A DNA stretch of 64,000 nucleotides from the NCBI GenBank assembly GCA_030248215.1, contig JASANG010002792.1, forward strand, positions 558,001 through 622,000. The letters run 5' to 3'. The position numbers and the translations under genes are program-made. The stretch is from Enoplolaimus lenunculus. Its lineage: Eukaryota; Nematoda; Enoplea; Enoplida; Thoracostomopsidae. This document shows, in pieces, positions 51,631-63,823 of this stretch (positions are counted from its first letter, which is position 1; each line of letters starts with the position of its first letter). The notes under the pieces are model-generated. The model had not been told where the DNA came from. It saw nothing but the letters and a program-made list of their open reading frames with translations, and did no database searches.

Positions 51631-52180
51631 GCGTCCCGTTTTTCCGCGAGACGGCGATAATGCCGTAGAGCAGCATTTGCTACTCCGGTTTGTGCATATG
51701 CGAAGATTATTAAACTTTGTTGTTGCAGCCTGTTGATAAAATCAATCTCAACAAAAAATATTGCTGTCCCGTTTTCCGTTTTTTCTGCGGAAATATATAG
51801 CTCTCTCTTTTTCTGTTTCCCAAAGAAAGCTTGTTGTTGCAAGGGCGACCACACGGGGGGTCATTGAGTGGCTGTCCTTTCGAATTTAGTTGGCCCCACT
51901 CCCAAATAGACTCAGGCCAGACCCGGCGAACATTTGCATCTGTCCCGTTTATTATTTGCCAGAAACAGACCTGCCCCGTTTTCCCAGTGAAAAATTGCAG
52001 CACTCCCGTTTTCCCATTTGCTCGAAACAGTCCTATTCCATTGTCTCGTTTTTCCAGCGAACATTTGCAGCTGTTCCGTTTTCCCATTTGCTCGAAACAA
52101 ACCTGTCCCGTTTTTCCATTTGCTCGAAGCAAACCTTTCCCGTTTTCCCATTTGCCGGAAACAGGCCTGTCCCATGAATA
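51631..52180 (+). repeat. Dispersed repeat with GTCCCGTTTTCCCATTTG minisatellite, copy 2
   Basis: Same order and strand as 4888-5350: a CAGCATTTGCTACTCC...AAACTTTGTTGTTGC block, then tandem units of about 40-45 bp such as GTCCCGTTTTCCCATTTGCT plus CGAAACA (51950-52170, about six units). The open frames on both strands here come from the repeat. Confidence 0.72.
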
Positions 52181-52854
52181 TAGGCCAATGAAATTTCTAG
52201 TTTTCTGAAGCAAACTTTATGCTTGTTATTTTTCGTACTAAACCAGGCGAGTCGGCCGTCATACATGAGTGGCTGCGCTGCACTCCTGGTCATAAGTTTT
52301 CCACCCTGGAAAACTGGAAGTCAAAATCTCATAAACTTTAAGGTGAATGTGCTATTTTTAAAAAAACTTCAGAATGGTTGCTATGCAAGAAATTTATTAT
52401 CTTCTAAACCTTAGATATCTGTTTTTGTTATTTTAGTCACTATTCATTTCCGTTAAATTTTACTATCTGTTTACTCTCTACGCCTGCACTACGCTAGTGC
52501 AACCTTTAACGACCCAACAAATACATAATTACCAAAGTCTAAATACAACAGTGAAGTGAATAAATGTCACATACGGTTAATGATAATATTTTTGACATCC
52601 AGTTACTCGAGGGCTTCCTAAATTTTTATAATCTACCAAACTTCTTTTTTGCTGGTGCAATAAACAGGAGTAAAAAGTTATCAATTTTCATATTTATATA
52701 TGTATTGCACGTGTTACCAAAATGGTTATCGTTTTCCTAATTTTTGTGTTTATCACATCTTAGTTGCAGCTAGCGTTAAAAGAAAAGGTACGTATATACC
52801 ATCTTATCGCAAGAATTTGAGATATGGTGGAAGGTGGTTTTGGGACTTTGGGAT

Positions 52855-52990
52855 GTCGGGATCAGAGATGCAAGAGGTAAAGATTTTTATCCGCGCTGCG
52901 CTTTAACCCGTGCAAATTTTATTTTTTAACCGCGGTATACCCGCGCAAACTTCCTTTGCCCACTACCTGCCTTTACCGCCCTTATTTTTC
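52855..52990. repeat. Fragment of an ACCCGCGGGTA-bearing repeat
   Basis: It contains AACCGCGGTATACCCGCGCAAAC and CCTTTACCGCC-type words shared with the PMT-1 intron element at 62740-63070. Likely the same transposon family, truncated. Confidence 0.4.
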
Positions 52991-53220
52991 TCCTGTGTTC
53001 AATACAGTTGTGTAATTTTAGTGAATAGATCTTAGTCACTTGATTAACGTTACAAACAACTCTTTATTGGTAACTTTGAAAACAAACTTTAGAGTAAACG
53101 ATGTAAACGTCGGATCATATTGCACATTATTCCTATCACCGGTAAAACTAGGTCGTTTGCAATGGGCGATCATGATTAGTGGATCAAACGTTCTTGTCTG
53201 TGCGATACCATTGTAGTTAA

Positions 53221-53401
53221 GGCCAATGTAAAGAAACGGGACGGAACAGTATTATAAGCATATTGCTAAGCCTAAGTCCAAGAATACGCATATTCCTAAA
53301 CCTAAGCCTAAACCTAAGCTAAGCAAAAGATGAGTCTAAAGCAAGCTTACTCTTTTCTAGTCCCACAGAAAAAGTTCCGCCCACTGATTTTTACATGGAC
53401 C
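53221..53401 (+). mobile_element. Telomere-hexamer MITE, copy C (complete)
   Basis: 181 bp from GGCCAATGTAAAGAAACGGG to GTTCCGCCCACTGATTTTTA then CATGGACC, with inverted ends. It is flanked by perfect 8-bp GTAGTTAA duplications (53213-53220 and 53402-53409), so it transposed as a hAT-type unit. The middle (about 53265-53325) is CTAAGCCTAAG-type degenerate telomere repeat. Confidence 0.85.
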
Positions 53402-53748
53402 GTAGTTAAGATCGTATTATCACATACTACTTTATTTTATGGTTTCATCGCAATTTGTATTGAAATTTGATTCAGAAAACTTGTGAACATATTCGAAGCC
53501 ACAGAAAAACAACCTGTATAGAAACAGCGGAGAATGCCTCCAAATGTTATATGATAAGATGTATTGTTTCAAGCCAAGAAAAATATAACCTCTATAGGAA
53601 CAGCGGAGAATGCTTCCAAATGTTACATGATAAGCTGTACTCTAAAAATTTCTGTTGAAATGTGTGTAATAATTTAGCCAGAACTATAATCTTAAGAGCT
53701 AGCGGTATTTGTGAGGACACTAGCTACGGTGGCGTGCAGCTCTTGTAG

Positions 53749-54015
53749 GTGTATGGTCTAAGATGGATTTTTGGGATTTCGAGGTATGGTCAAATGGGAT
53801 TTTGGAATTTCGGTTTATGGCCGAAGGTGAGTTTTGGTATTTCGGGTTATAGTCAAAGGTGGGATTTTGGGATTTTGGGATTTCGGGATGTGGTCGAAGG
53901 TGGTGATTTTGGGATTTCGGGATATGGTCGAATGTGGGATTTTGAGATTTTGAGCGTTCGAAATACGGTCGAAGGTGGGACTTTGTTATTTTGTATTTCG
54001 ACATGTGTCGAAGGT
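53749..54015 (+). repeat. Minisatellite, about 35-bp unit
   Basis: Imperfect units of GATTTTGGGATTTCGGGATA plus TGGTCGAAGGTGG, about seven copies. Related words appear at 52840-52865 and, inverted, at 54735-54775. The frames on both strands are repeat-driven. Confidence 0.8.
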
Positions 54016-54019
54016 GTAA

Positions 54020-54700
54020 TGCTCCTAAAGCCTACGCCTAAACCGAAACCTAAGCCTAAGACTAAGCCTAAGCCTAAACCTAAACCTAAACCCATACCTA
54101 AGGCTAAGCCTGAGTCTGAGCCTAAGGTTTAACCCATGAGTCATTTAAGATTTAATCTTTGTTTAAACCGAAGCCTATTAATAAACCTTTAAAGCCTAAG
54201 CCTAAGCCTAAGGTTAGTCCAAAGTCATTTAAGATCTAATCTAAACCAAACATATTTATAGAGCGTCTGCCTCAGCCTAAACCTAAGCCTATGCCATTTA
54301 CGATCCAATTCTACTTAAACCAAAGCCTTCAGCTAAGCCTTAGCCTAAGGATTAGTCAAGGAGTCTTTTAAGATTTAATCTTTGTTTTACCCTATTTCTA
54401 AAGCCTCAGCATATGCCTAAACCTAAAGATTTAGCCCAAGGGTCATTTAATATCTAATCTACCTTTAAACCAAAGCTTATTCCTGAAGCCTCTGCCTAAG
54501 CCTATGCCATGTATGGTGTAATCTGTGTTATAAAGCCTGCTTCTAAACCCTAAGCATAATCCTAAGCCCAAGTCTAAGCCTAAAACGACGCCTTGCTTAA
54601 TCCTAAACCTAAGACGGACCCTTGCCGAATCCCTAGCCTAATCTTGAGATAAAGGATTGCCCAATCTTAAACCTGATCCTAGGCCTAAGCCCAACGAGTT
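54020..54700 (+). repeat. Degenerate TTAGGC-type interstitial telomere satellite
   Basis: Dense GCCTAA/ACCTAA hexamers (complement TTAGGC) at 54025-54125. These are followed by five or six longer units of about 55-85 bp in which a CATTTAAGATTTAATCT spacer alternates with AAGCCTAAGCCTAAGG hexamers (54126-54540), then further hexamers to 54700. Confidence 0.8.
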
Positions 54701-55484
54701 GTTTGCAATAATTTCTATTCAAATCACTAAATCCCGAAATCCCAAAATCCCACCACAAACAAAAGCTATCAAATTTTTAGCTGGGACGGTGGGATCGTGG
54801 GACGGCAGTAAAGTATAAATGGGCCGAAATAATGTAACGACTTCATTATAAGCTAATTACCTAGAATGAAATGATGTTAAAACTAAAATTTTATGATAAA
54901 AATATTAAAAATAAATGTAACCCAGCCTGCTCACTAAAGAAGACTAAGCCAAGGTTTATCTATTTAGTTTAGTAAGCAGATGCGACTAAAAGAAAACAAC
55001 TGCGCTTTATAAGTGAAATTTTGTTAGTGAGACGTGCAGCCATTTGCCGGAGAGATATATTCATGTACCGATTCATGAGTAGCAGGGTGCAACTGAAGGA
55101 GAAAAATACCAAACCAAAGCAGGAGGTCAACAAAAGTTGCCGGATCCGGAAGTGACGCAAAAAAAGAGGACCGCCGCGTAAGAATGGGTTTTTTACCGGA
55201 ACTAAAATATAAGCTCCATTGTTTTTTACCACGTTTCGTAGAACTATTTTTAAACCTCGATAACTATGCTAAAAAGTTGAAAAAATGCCAGACGACAAGA
55301 TATTAACAATTTCAAAAATAAACAAAATTCTGAAGAAGCTACCCTGAAAACACAGTGCTTTTATAAGAGATGGCCTATAGGCCGTCTCAAAAATTACTAA
55401 AATCAGAACATTTACGCTGTTAAAAATAAACAAAATCTGCAAATCTTTATTTCTAACAAAAATTTTAGGATGAAACTTTCAGAA

Positions 55485-55553
55485 GTCCCGGCGCGAGTTG
55501 AACCTAGAGGGTCTAGGTGCCAGTCAAACTGCTAACCAACTACACTACAGACT
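55485..55553 (-). other. tRNA-like module
   Basis: On the minus strand, GTCTGTAGTGTAGTTGGTTA is a good D-arm/A-box, and GGTTCAACTCG is a B-box at the expected distance. The acceptor stem pairs poorly (GTCTGTA against CCGGGAC), so it is probably a pseudogene or SINE head. Confidence 0.45.
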
Positions 55554-55987
55554 TGTTTGCCTATTAAGTCAATTTATTGGGGTTCCGATTCTACAATGAG
55601 TTTTGCTTGAGTATTTAATCGGGTAAACAAAGGTTTTGCTTTTAGTTCAGCTCTCTGGAATGGAAATTTTTTGTTGAGTTTTAGTCAAAAAATTTGGAGC
55701 ATAAATCTTTGATCCAAAGAAAATATCTCCCCTTTTTTACCCAGCAACCCCCCGGAAAACGCTGTTCCTATTTTTGACTTTTATGTGGTAGCGGGTGTGG
55801 CTAATTTGTTTATCAGAATTCAATACATATGTCTATATATTATGCAGTTTAATAAAACAGGTAAACACCACTAACGGCATGCATACATATATTAGGTGCG
55901 CTGCACATATCTTTGATGCATTTCTGTTATTGTTGTTCCTCATTATACATTTAAATTTAACACTGAAAAAACAGTCTACTGTTATAC

Positions 55988-56030
55988 CTGGCACCGTAGC
56001 ACAGTCGGTTAGCAGAGCTTCGATTCCAAA
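55988..56030 (+). other. tRNA 5'-half-like fragment
   Basis: GGCACCGTAGCACAGTCGGT then TAGCAGAGC is a near-perfect D-arm/A-box, followed too early by TTCGATTCC. The anticodon arm seems to be missing. Confidence 0.35.
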
Positions 56031-57079
56031 TACGGACTTTGGTTTTTGAAATTGTTTTACAGTTCCGAAAGCACAAGTAATTCACGATAGCAAAGCGCGG
56101 TGAAATTTCTTTTAGACATTGAATTTTTGTTTAAAACCACTCAATGATTGTATTGGAGCGGATGCCTACTTTTATTGACTGGTGAGCAACGTTTGGTGAT
56201 AACGAACGGTTAATATTTCGATAGTTCCAAAATATTAGCTATTTGTACCATTTTAGAATTTGTCAACAAAATTGTTGGCTCTTGCATTCTTGTTTCCATA
56301 GTTTTGAAATTTTTAGATTTTGGTATATCATAAGTAGTCTTAAGGTTAGGCTTACGTTAAAGCTTAAGTTTATGCTTGTAAGAAAAATTGTGCGAGTAAT
56401 CAAGCGCATTTATTCTGCAAACGTTCAAATTGGACCGACTGTGTCTTCAATTAAAATAAATGTGTTGAAAGTAACGGTGAACGTATGAGATTTGTGAATT
56501 GTTTCTGGTAAGTGTGCCGACAGAAGTGCCCCTCAAAATCCCCATCAAACTAATTTTGTTGCGGACTACGATGTTATAGAGTTGTGAAACTTTTTATTGA
56601 AGTACTTCTCGGATCCGTTTATGGAGTCGGTTATCCTAACGCTCGTCTTGCCTTGCATTACATATATGGAATTGTTAGGTTAAAAGGCCAGGAAATTTGA
56701 TATCTTCTATCCATACTAATATATAGGCGAAAATTTACATCCTGCACACGTATTGGTTATGTTTTGGAAGATTTACGTCAATCAACTAAGATATTTCATA
56801 CAAGCATGTAATGGTACAGAATAGTATAAAAGCATAATATATAACGATGCATCTGTATGTTCTTTAAATTTAGGTGGGTTAATTCATACCGGTGAGCGCA
56901 CCTCGTCTCCCTGACCCTTTCAGGGGCTGCTTGTTATAAGAAATATAACATATTAATAAAATAATATGTAGGTACGCTTTTACAAAACGTAAATTTGTAC
57001 ATTTGTTACATATGCAAAGTTTACTGTAGTGACCCGAATAAGTGGGGGTAATATGAGGGGGTTGTTAATTTCAGTCCCA

Positions 57080-57570
57080 GCCAATAGGAGTCCGCATTTG
57101 TAATGGAGTTTTCGGTTATCCAACCCCTAGCTGGCATTTGCCCAAATATGGTTGGATTTTAAATTTTTCCCCATATTTGGGCTTCTCACGGCCTCCCTTG
57201 ATAATTCCATGTCCAAATTTGAACTGTTATATATTGGATTTTTTCAGGTCTTAAAAGCTAAACAAAAGAAATTGTCAAAAAGTTAGATAAATCACATAGC
57301 ATTCGACGCAGCATGCAGAGTTGAGTGGGATTGTTTTAAATTTTTCATAATCAGATGTGTATGTATATAATTTATCTAAGTTTTGGCAAAAAAAAATTTG
57401 GGTAACCTTCAGAACCTTACAAAATCGAATCTTTCAAAAATTCAAATTTAGGCATGGAATGATCACGGGAGGCCGTGAGAAGCCCAAATATGCAAAAAGT
57501 ATCAAAATCCGGCTGGGGGCGGATAACCAAAAATACCCTACGTAATAAGAGTCCGTAAACGGATAAAGTC
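57080..57570. mobile_element. Foldback element
   Basis: The left arm (GGTTATCCAACCCCTAGC, ATATTTGGGCTTCTCACGGC, CTCCC) and the right arm (GGGAGGCCGTGAGAAGCCCA, AATATGC, GGCTGGGGGCGGATAACC) are inverted complements around an AT-rich centre. GGAGTCCG and GAGTCCG words lie near the ends. Non-coding. Confidence 0.65.
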
Positions 57571-58479
57571 TCTACTCGATTTCAAAATGGGGGGGGGGGC
57601 AAAAGTTCACAGGTAATAAACTTATTTTTTCGTCCACACACAAACCACGATCCCCGCTGCCGTTACACCTGTACACGTGCCGCGTACATCCAAGAATTAT
57701 TTTCGGCTTATCAAAGCAAACGTTCAGTCCAAGATATCAAAGTATTATTTTGACGTCAGCGTGCAATTGTACTTTGTATACTTTCAGCGCTTTTGCCACT
57801 ATAGAGTGTAGTTTTGTTTATGTAAGATGTTAACATCTTGCATTGGTTGTATATACTGCTATAAATTTACTTTTCGGTGTATTAATTTCCGTTTTTCTTC
57901 TGCCACGTGATATTAAGAACGTAATACGCTTTTGTTTTCCAAAATGATATATTTCAAATGGCAACCGGATGTTAAAAATATCGTTGCCGAATCCGCAAAA
58001 TTTGAATTGATAAGAGCAGAGAAGGTAAGGGAAAATAAGGGAAAATAAAGGCAGTTAAGCATGACGTTACGTATCTGTACTTTTCACATTATCTGTGAAG
58101 TTTAGTCAAAATTTTGTTCTTCACCGCTTTTTAACAAATTTTCGGTAATTAATTAAAAATACTCAAAATTTTCCAGAAGCAATGATATAAATAAATCATT
58201 GTTGCTTGAATTGTGAGAAAACATTGCTCGGATTGTATGGCGTTAAAGGCAATGTGTCTAATTAAAGTATTGCTGACTTGACAAACGTATTTTTAAGCAA
58301 ATGTTCAACATTTTATAGCAATAGTTAAACTCAATTAATATATTAAATATATATACACTGCAACAAAAAATTAACTTTTAAATGTATCTTTTAATTGTCT
58401 GGATTAACCCATTTTAACGTAGAGTTGAACGTGACCAACACAGTACAATTTGCATCCGGTAAATATTTCATAGCGCGCA

Positions 58480-58650
58480 CGGACCCGTAGCCAAACGGGA
58501 ACCCGGGGGGCTCAGCCTCCCCTGAAAGAATTTTGCCCCCCCCCCGCGCCTATGAAATTTTCAACCATACTTGTAAACCATCGAAAACCCTTCTATGCCC
58601 CTCCTGAAAAAGTTTCAGCCCCAAGGTAAGTTGGCTACAGGCCTGAGCCT
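58480..58650. repeat. Dispersed repeat with G/C homopolymers
   Basis: GGACCCGTAGCC, GGGGGGCTCAGCC, a C run, then CCCTCCTGAAAAAGTTTCAG. The same kind of sequence starts the window and, inverted, lies at about 61070-61215. Confidence 0.45.
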
Positions 58651-59389
58651 ATAAATTTAATAAATGCAACCCATATACATAGTACTAAATCACCCCAACA
58701 TGTGAGAACCCCTTAACATACACGTGGGATTTGAAGTTGTCTGCAAGTGGAAAATTTTCCGTCACGAGTTGAGCCACCAGGTCCTCATAAAATGTTGAAG
58801 ATTAACATTTATAACATGATAATTATTTTCAAACATTTTCTAGAAAGGGTACGATTGACCGTTAGAGCAGTAAGAACCCTTTGTGTCGCCCCTTTGGTTT
58901 TACCATAAAATAGTTTCGATACACCGAGATAAGGTCATGCAAAATTCACGTGTCGATCTACAGCGAAGTAACCTGAATTTTGGTCCATATTGTGTTTATT
59001 ATATTATAAATATTGGAGCTATAATAAACCTAAAATTTCAATTACACAAAAACAAATTATTTTATTGACTTTTTAGAGTAAGACTGTATCTTATCCATCC
59101 GGCCGACGGACAGCTATGCCCTAGTAACCTTGTTTAGTTTATGGTTTTTGATATTTGTAAACTAAATCGTTTAGTTTGTTGACAAAAGTGTAAACAGGTT
59201 AGTATAGAGCGATTAATCTAAAAAAAATCTGCCCACCCTAATCTTGCAGTAATACTTAAAGCATCTATGGAAAACACGTTTGTTTAGATTTATTGGTATA
59301 AACTAAACGATTAAGAGTTTATGTGGCGTGAGATGCCTTTGCATTTTGTTTACACAAATTAGTATATACTAAGAGCCTGAACCCTCGCG

Positions 59390-59650
59390 GGTTTTCGCCC
59401 TTATACCCCAAAGATAATGTTTGCTCAGCGGATTTTAGTATTTTTTCATATTTGAGCTTCTGATGATCTCTCCTGATATACAATTTTACAACTTTGAGTT
59501 TGTGAAAAATTTCATTTTTCAACTCTGTGCGACCTTCGTTTAGTATAAATTCAAATTTGTTTGGGAAATGATCGTGGGAGGTTATAGAAGGTCAAATATG
59601 CAAAAAAGTTTCAAAATCCGGCTATTAATAGGACAACAGCTGCTGCGGTA
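59390..59650. mobile_element. Foldback element related to 57080-57570
   Basis: CATATTTGAGCTTCTGATGA then TCTCTCC on the left faces GGGAGGTTATAGAAGGTCAA then ATATG on the right. AAATTTG words flank the centre, and CAAAATCCGGCT is shared with the element at 57080. Confidence 0.5.
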
Positions 59651-60052
59651 GAGGGATAAAAGTGAAAAGACTTTGAGTCTTTACCCTATTCATCCGTGTA
59701 GAAAAGAATGTACCCGGCACGTGTTGCGTTTTTGCCCTGCCCTTCCTTTATTTAGAGGGGTGTACAACCGGTGCGAACAATGGCACTTTATATATGCCGC
59801 CAAACATGCTCCCCTTATAGGTTAATTTAGGGGTTTTTATGTGATAGCGTCCCCAAAAAAACGCAACGCCCGGTGGTAGATTTGGTACCATACGAGACCC
59901 CACGAGTTGCACACTCTTGTCATTATTCACTGTTTTTATATGCATGGGTGTTGGGCATTATTAATATAAGCTTGAACATTAAAATTACTAAAAAAAATAT
60001 CATAATCACATTCGATTTACGGCAAAATACTAATCTAATGATTTTCGAAAAT

Positions 60053-63000
60053 ATGGCGTCCGAACAGCATGTTTACGAATTTTGGACGGAACAATCTAAA
60101 TCGGCAACAGTTGAAACAATGATGCTTAATCCGAATGCAAAATCGATTGATGATGCCGACCGAATGGACGTTCTTGATGGCTTACCGCCTGCAATTGAAA
60201 CGATGCGTGTGCTTGAATTAGGCGCTGGCATTGGGTAATACAGTGTAAAGATTAAGGGTTGCGCTATACTCACCGTGCGCTGTTGGAAGCCGGCGCGCGG
60301 CACGGTAATTTGGGCGGACACCGCCGCTGGACGCCGCTGGACGTCGACGTCCGGCTTAGTAAACTATAATGCGACCTTAATTCCTTTGAGAACCGCGTTT
60401 TAAGTACAGAAATTAAATGCTTTTTAGTTAAGCCTTTTGTACAGCGGTCAGCCCGCAAAAGCTTCGTGTTACGTGTTATTCCAAACCTCAAAATTATGTC
60501 ATTACCTATTTAACAAGTAAACACCGGCCCAAGTTCGAAGTCGAATTTTACCAACACCATTGTGGTTCAGCAACATTTGATTTCGTTGAATGTTGAAGCG
60601 AAATGGAATTTTGCTTTTAACTGCCTGCGAAGGCAAATTTGTTTGCAGTCGGACAAAATGGGTTCGTTTTGTTGCACTTGAAATGTTTGTTGAATTTTAA
60701 TTTGCACTCGTTTACTTCGAATTTCTACCAACAAAAAGTCACCCACACTCGTTTATTTTAACCAATGTTCACGAATCAAATGAATGTAGGACCGATCAGC
60801 AGTTGACGATAGGTTCTGTTAATTTCGAACCAGTCAATGAAGAACTTAAAAATGAGGCTGGTTTTGCAATTTGATTGGTCATACTTGTGGGCCAAGTTTG
60901 AAGCATTTATAGTTGCTTCAGTTTGCTTGTTTGAAAACCCTATTGCTAACTGTTGGGAGGTACACATCTACTAATACGGTCTTTGATGTTAAATACTAGT
61001 GTGGCAGAGTAAACAAGTGCCTTTTTTGAGAAAATATTTGTTTGTTGTGTGGGGAAAGTGTCTCTTAGGCTCAACCTCTGAAAAAACTTCGGCCCCTTAG
61101 AAAATGTTCAACCTTGCTTTTAAGTCATTACAAACCATTTTGTATGTAACTCCTGAAAAAAATTAAACCCCGCCCCCCCAAGCAAAATGGGCTCGCTACG
61201 AGCCCGCTTTGTAAACAGTACAGTATTGCTTTAAATTTAAGACGATTCACTCAGCCACTTGCTGCACGTGCCAAACGTGTTCATGCAACAGATTTCATGG
61301 AGTCGTTTATTAGTAAAAACAAAGAATCACATGCTGAGAGATATCCTAATATTACGTTTGAAGTTGGAAATTGTGTCGATATGGAAATTTCTAAAAATAG
61401 GTAAAAAGGGGTTGTTTCACTAATTGCCATTGAAACAAGATTCGGTGCAAAATCATGCTGTCGTCAAGGGCTGTTTCTGAACTATTTGTAGTGTCATAAA
61501 ATAAATTTTGCTTTTGAAATGTCTTCGACTTGTTTAGCATGCCGGTACAAATAATCCACAGTAAAATAGCAGGATGCAACAGATGGAAAACTTAACCAAA
61601 TGTTCTCAAAAATTATTTAATTATTTGGTTACAGTTACTTTTTTGAGAGTTGGGCAATTAAAGTTTCAAAACATGTATTTTATAGATATTTTGTACATAT
61701 ATTATGTATATATTGTATATACTAGGTAGCCGATGTTGTGCAATGCGCAAAAGTTAGCAAATGCACAAACATTTTCATGCAGGTTTTCTTTTCATAGAAC
61801 GATTACGCTTACGTTTTAAGAATTCATTGTAAGCAAAGTAATGCTGGAACGTTGCCCAAAATACGTATGTGGGGCATTCCAGCTTTAATATACTGATTAA
61901 TGTATATAAATATATTTATTTTCGTTTTGAAATAATTTTGCGTTAATATTTCAGTTACGATTTGGTTTTTTCCAACTGGCTTTTAATGTATTTGTCTGAC
62001 CATCAAATTGCATCACTGCTCCTCAATATCGTGCGTTGGTTAACGCCAGGTGGATACTTGTTGCTAAGAGAATCTTGCACAGATTCGTCAAGTATGTAAA
62101 CCCGTAGCTTAGCCCAGCTTTTTAGAGCTTTAGTAATTGCTATAGTAATTTTAGAAGGAACATCGTGGAATTTTGCAAAATTCACAAACAGGGCCAAAAT
62201 TCTTGTCAAGCGGCCTAAATTTATCTCCAGGTGTGATAGGTGTGATTCTACCTGTCAGTTGCTTCCAACTAGTTGGCTAGAAAACACTTTGCGAGCATCA
62301 AATGAATCTTATATATCATACAATTTTCAGCCCGGTATAACTTGTGGAAGGGGTACATCCTCGTCATACCTCCCTAGATACATCGTTGTTGTTATGGTTC
62401 TTGTGTACGTTTTTCAGCACGCAACAAATCAACTGATATTTCCGAGAATCCAACCAATTATCGCCACGTGTACCAGTATTTACAACTGCTGAACTGTATC
62501 GGTTACAAAGACGATAAGTCCGACACACTTTGGACGTTTCAAATATTATGGTCGAAATCTATAAACACTTATATTCGAGTATGAGTTATGTTTTCATAAA
62601 AATGGCTGTAGTATGCATTGGGAGTTTGTATAACCGTTTATATGTGATCTTATAAATATTCAAGAGCCGTTTCTTTTGTCACGAATGTCATTCGCTTTAC
62701 TAAATCAAAGTAGTTGCAGTCCGAATGGGATGTGAATAAAGATTTTTTACCCGACTCGCACTTTGCCTACGCAAACAATAATTTCATACCCACGGGTATA
62801 CCCGCGCAAAAAAGATCTAACCACGACCCGCCTTTTACCCGCACCTGAAGTTACACCAGTATTTTAATGATCACACGTGATTTGCACGTTAATGAAGTAT
62901 TTCGGCTTACCGCTCAAATGAATTTTACGCATGAAAGCGTACTAGAAACAACAAAACTTCAAACATAACAAAATAAAGCAATAAAGCACGGGTAGCACCT

Positions 63001-63493
63001 GACGGGTATACCCGCGCGTCAAATTCTTTACCCGACCCGCGTTTACCCGCGGGTAATGTCTCACTCTGGTTGCCATATTTGGACATCTAATTCGCCTTTG
63101 TGAAAAACTATTATCTGTATCTATTTATTAGTTATTATGTTTCTAACGTGGACACTTAGTTGAAACAATACTTAAATTGCGTTAACGATCTAGCATTGTT
63201 CAAAAATTACAATTTCAAATCAATTTAACTTTCTACTAAAATCAAAAGAAACATGCAATGGGTAATGCAAAAAAATTTATCCTATCCAGGTCAAACACAA
63301 TTGGAGACAGTGTCAAATGTTGGTCAAGAAAGTTCCTATGACAGCTGTATCCGGTTCGCTTACGGTTGCTACCGTTGATGCTCTCCAGACTATGCTCGAC
63401 GAAAGTGGTACCAGACATGCGACCCTGCGTGGGTGGCTGACAAAAACTTTGGCAAACAAATCTCGCCCTGATCGAGAGCAGAGATTAATAAAG
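60053..63493 (+). CDS. pmt-1: Phosphoethanolamine N-methyltransferase, PMT-1 type (3' end beyond window)
   Basis: The nematode PMT-1 enzyme methylates phosphoethanolamine with SAM, the first step of a choline route absent from mammals. Exons seen: 60053-60234, 61242-61400, 61955-62091, 62418-62578, 63290-63493 (in phase, 281 codons); the stop lies outside the window. Residues 23-26 are MMLN and motif I is VLELGAGIG (53-61), completed by GRFT across the first junction. Then come ATDFMESFISKNKE, YDLVFSNWLLMYLSD, WLTPGGYLLLRESC, YKDDKSDTLWTFQILWSKS and VKHNWRQCQMLVKKVP. The last two match the nematode PMT-1 region after the methyltransferase fold. An ATG 15 nt upstream (60038) is in frame; 60053 has the better context. 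The long first and fourth introns contain repeats. Confidence 0.9.
62725..63075. mobile_element. Intronic element with ACCCGCGGGTA arms
   Basis: GATTTTTTACCCGACTCGC and ACCCACGGGTATACCCGCGC on the left face GGGTATACCCGCGCGTC and TTTACCCGCGGGTAATGTCT then CACTCTGG on the right, arranged as inverted arms. It lies in the fourth PMT-1 intron. Ends are not sharply defined; probably a hAT-like MITE. Confidence 0.5.
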
Positions 63494-63823
63494 GTTTGTG
63501 ATGGAGTTGAAGCTGCTAACGTTTGATGTGCGTACAATGCTAAAGTGTAATTCTGACGCAATATTTGTTATGGTTCAGATGGGGTTATACTCGCCGCTTG
63601 GTGCCACACGCTGCCGCGCAGACGCCTTGTGTCGTGTCAAAAACTAAATTTTGAAGCAAAATACACGGTAAACCGGACGTCTACGGCGCGAAACATTTAA
63701 CACAGCATGTTTGAACGTTTAGTTTGTGGGTATGCGCGATGTAGATTGTGTATGTGCAGAGTGCGTAATGTTAAGACACAAACATACTAATGCGCATATA
63801 GCACCAGAGTAAATTACGATATC

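Noticed and set aside
53720-54132. Frames across the minisatellite and telomere-like repeats
   Set aside because: Repeat-driven translations with no start context or family.
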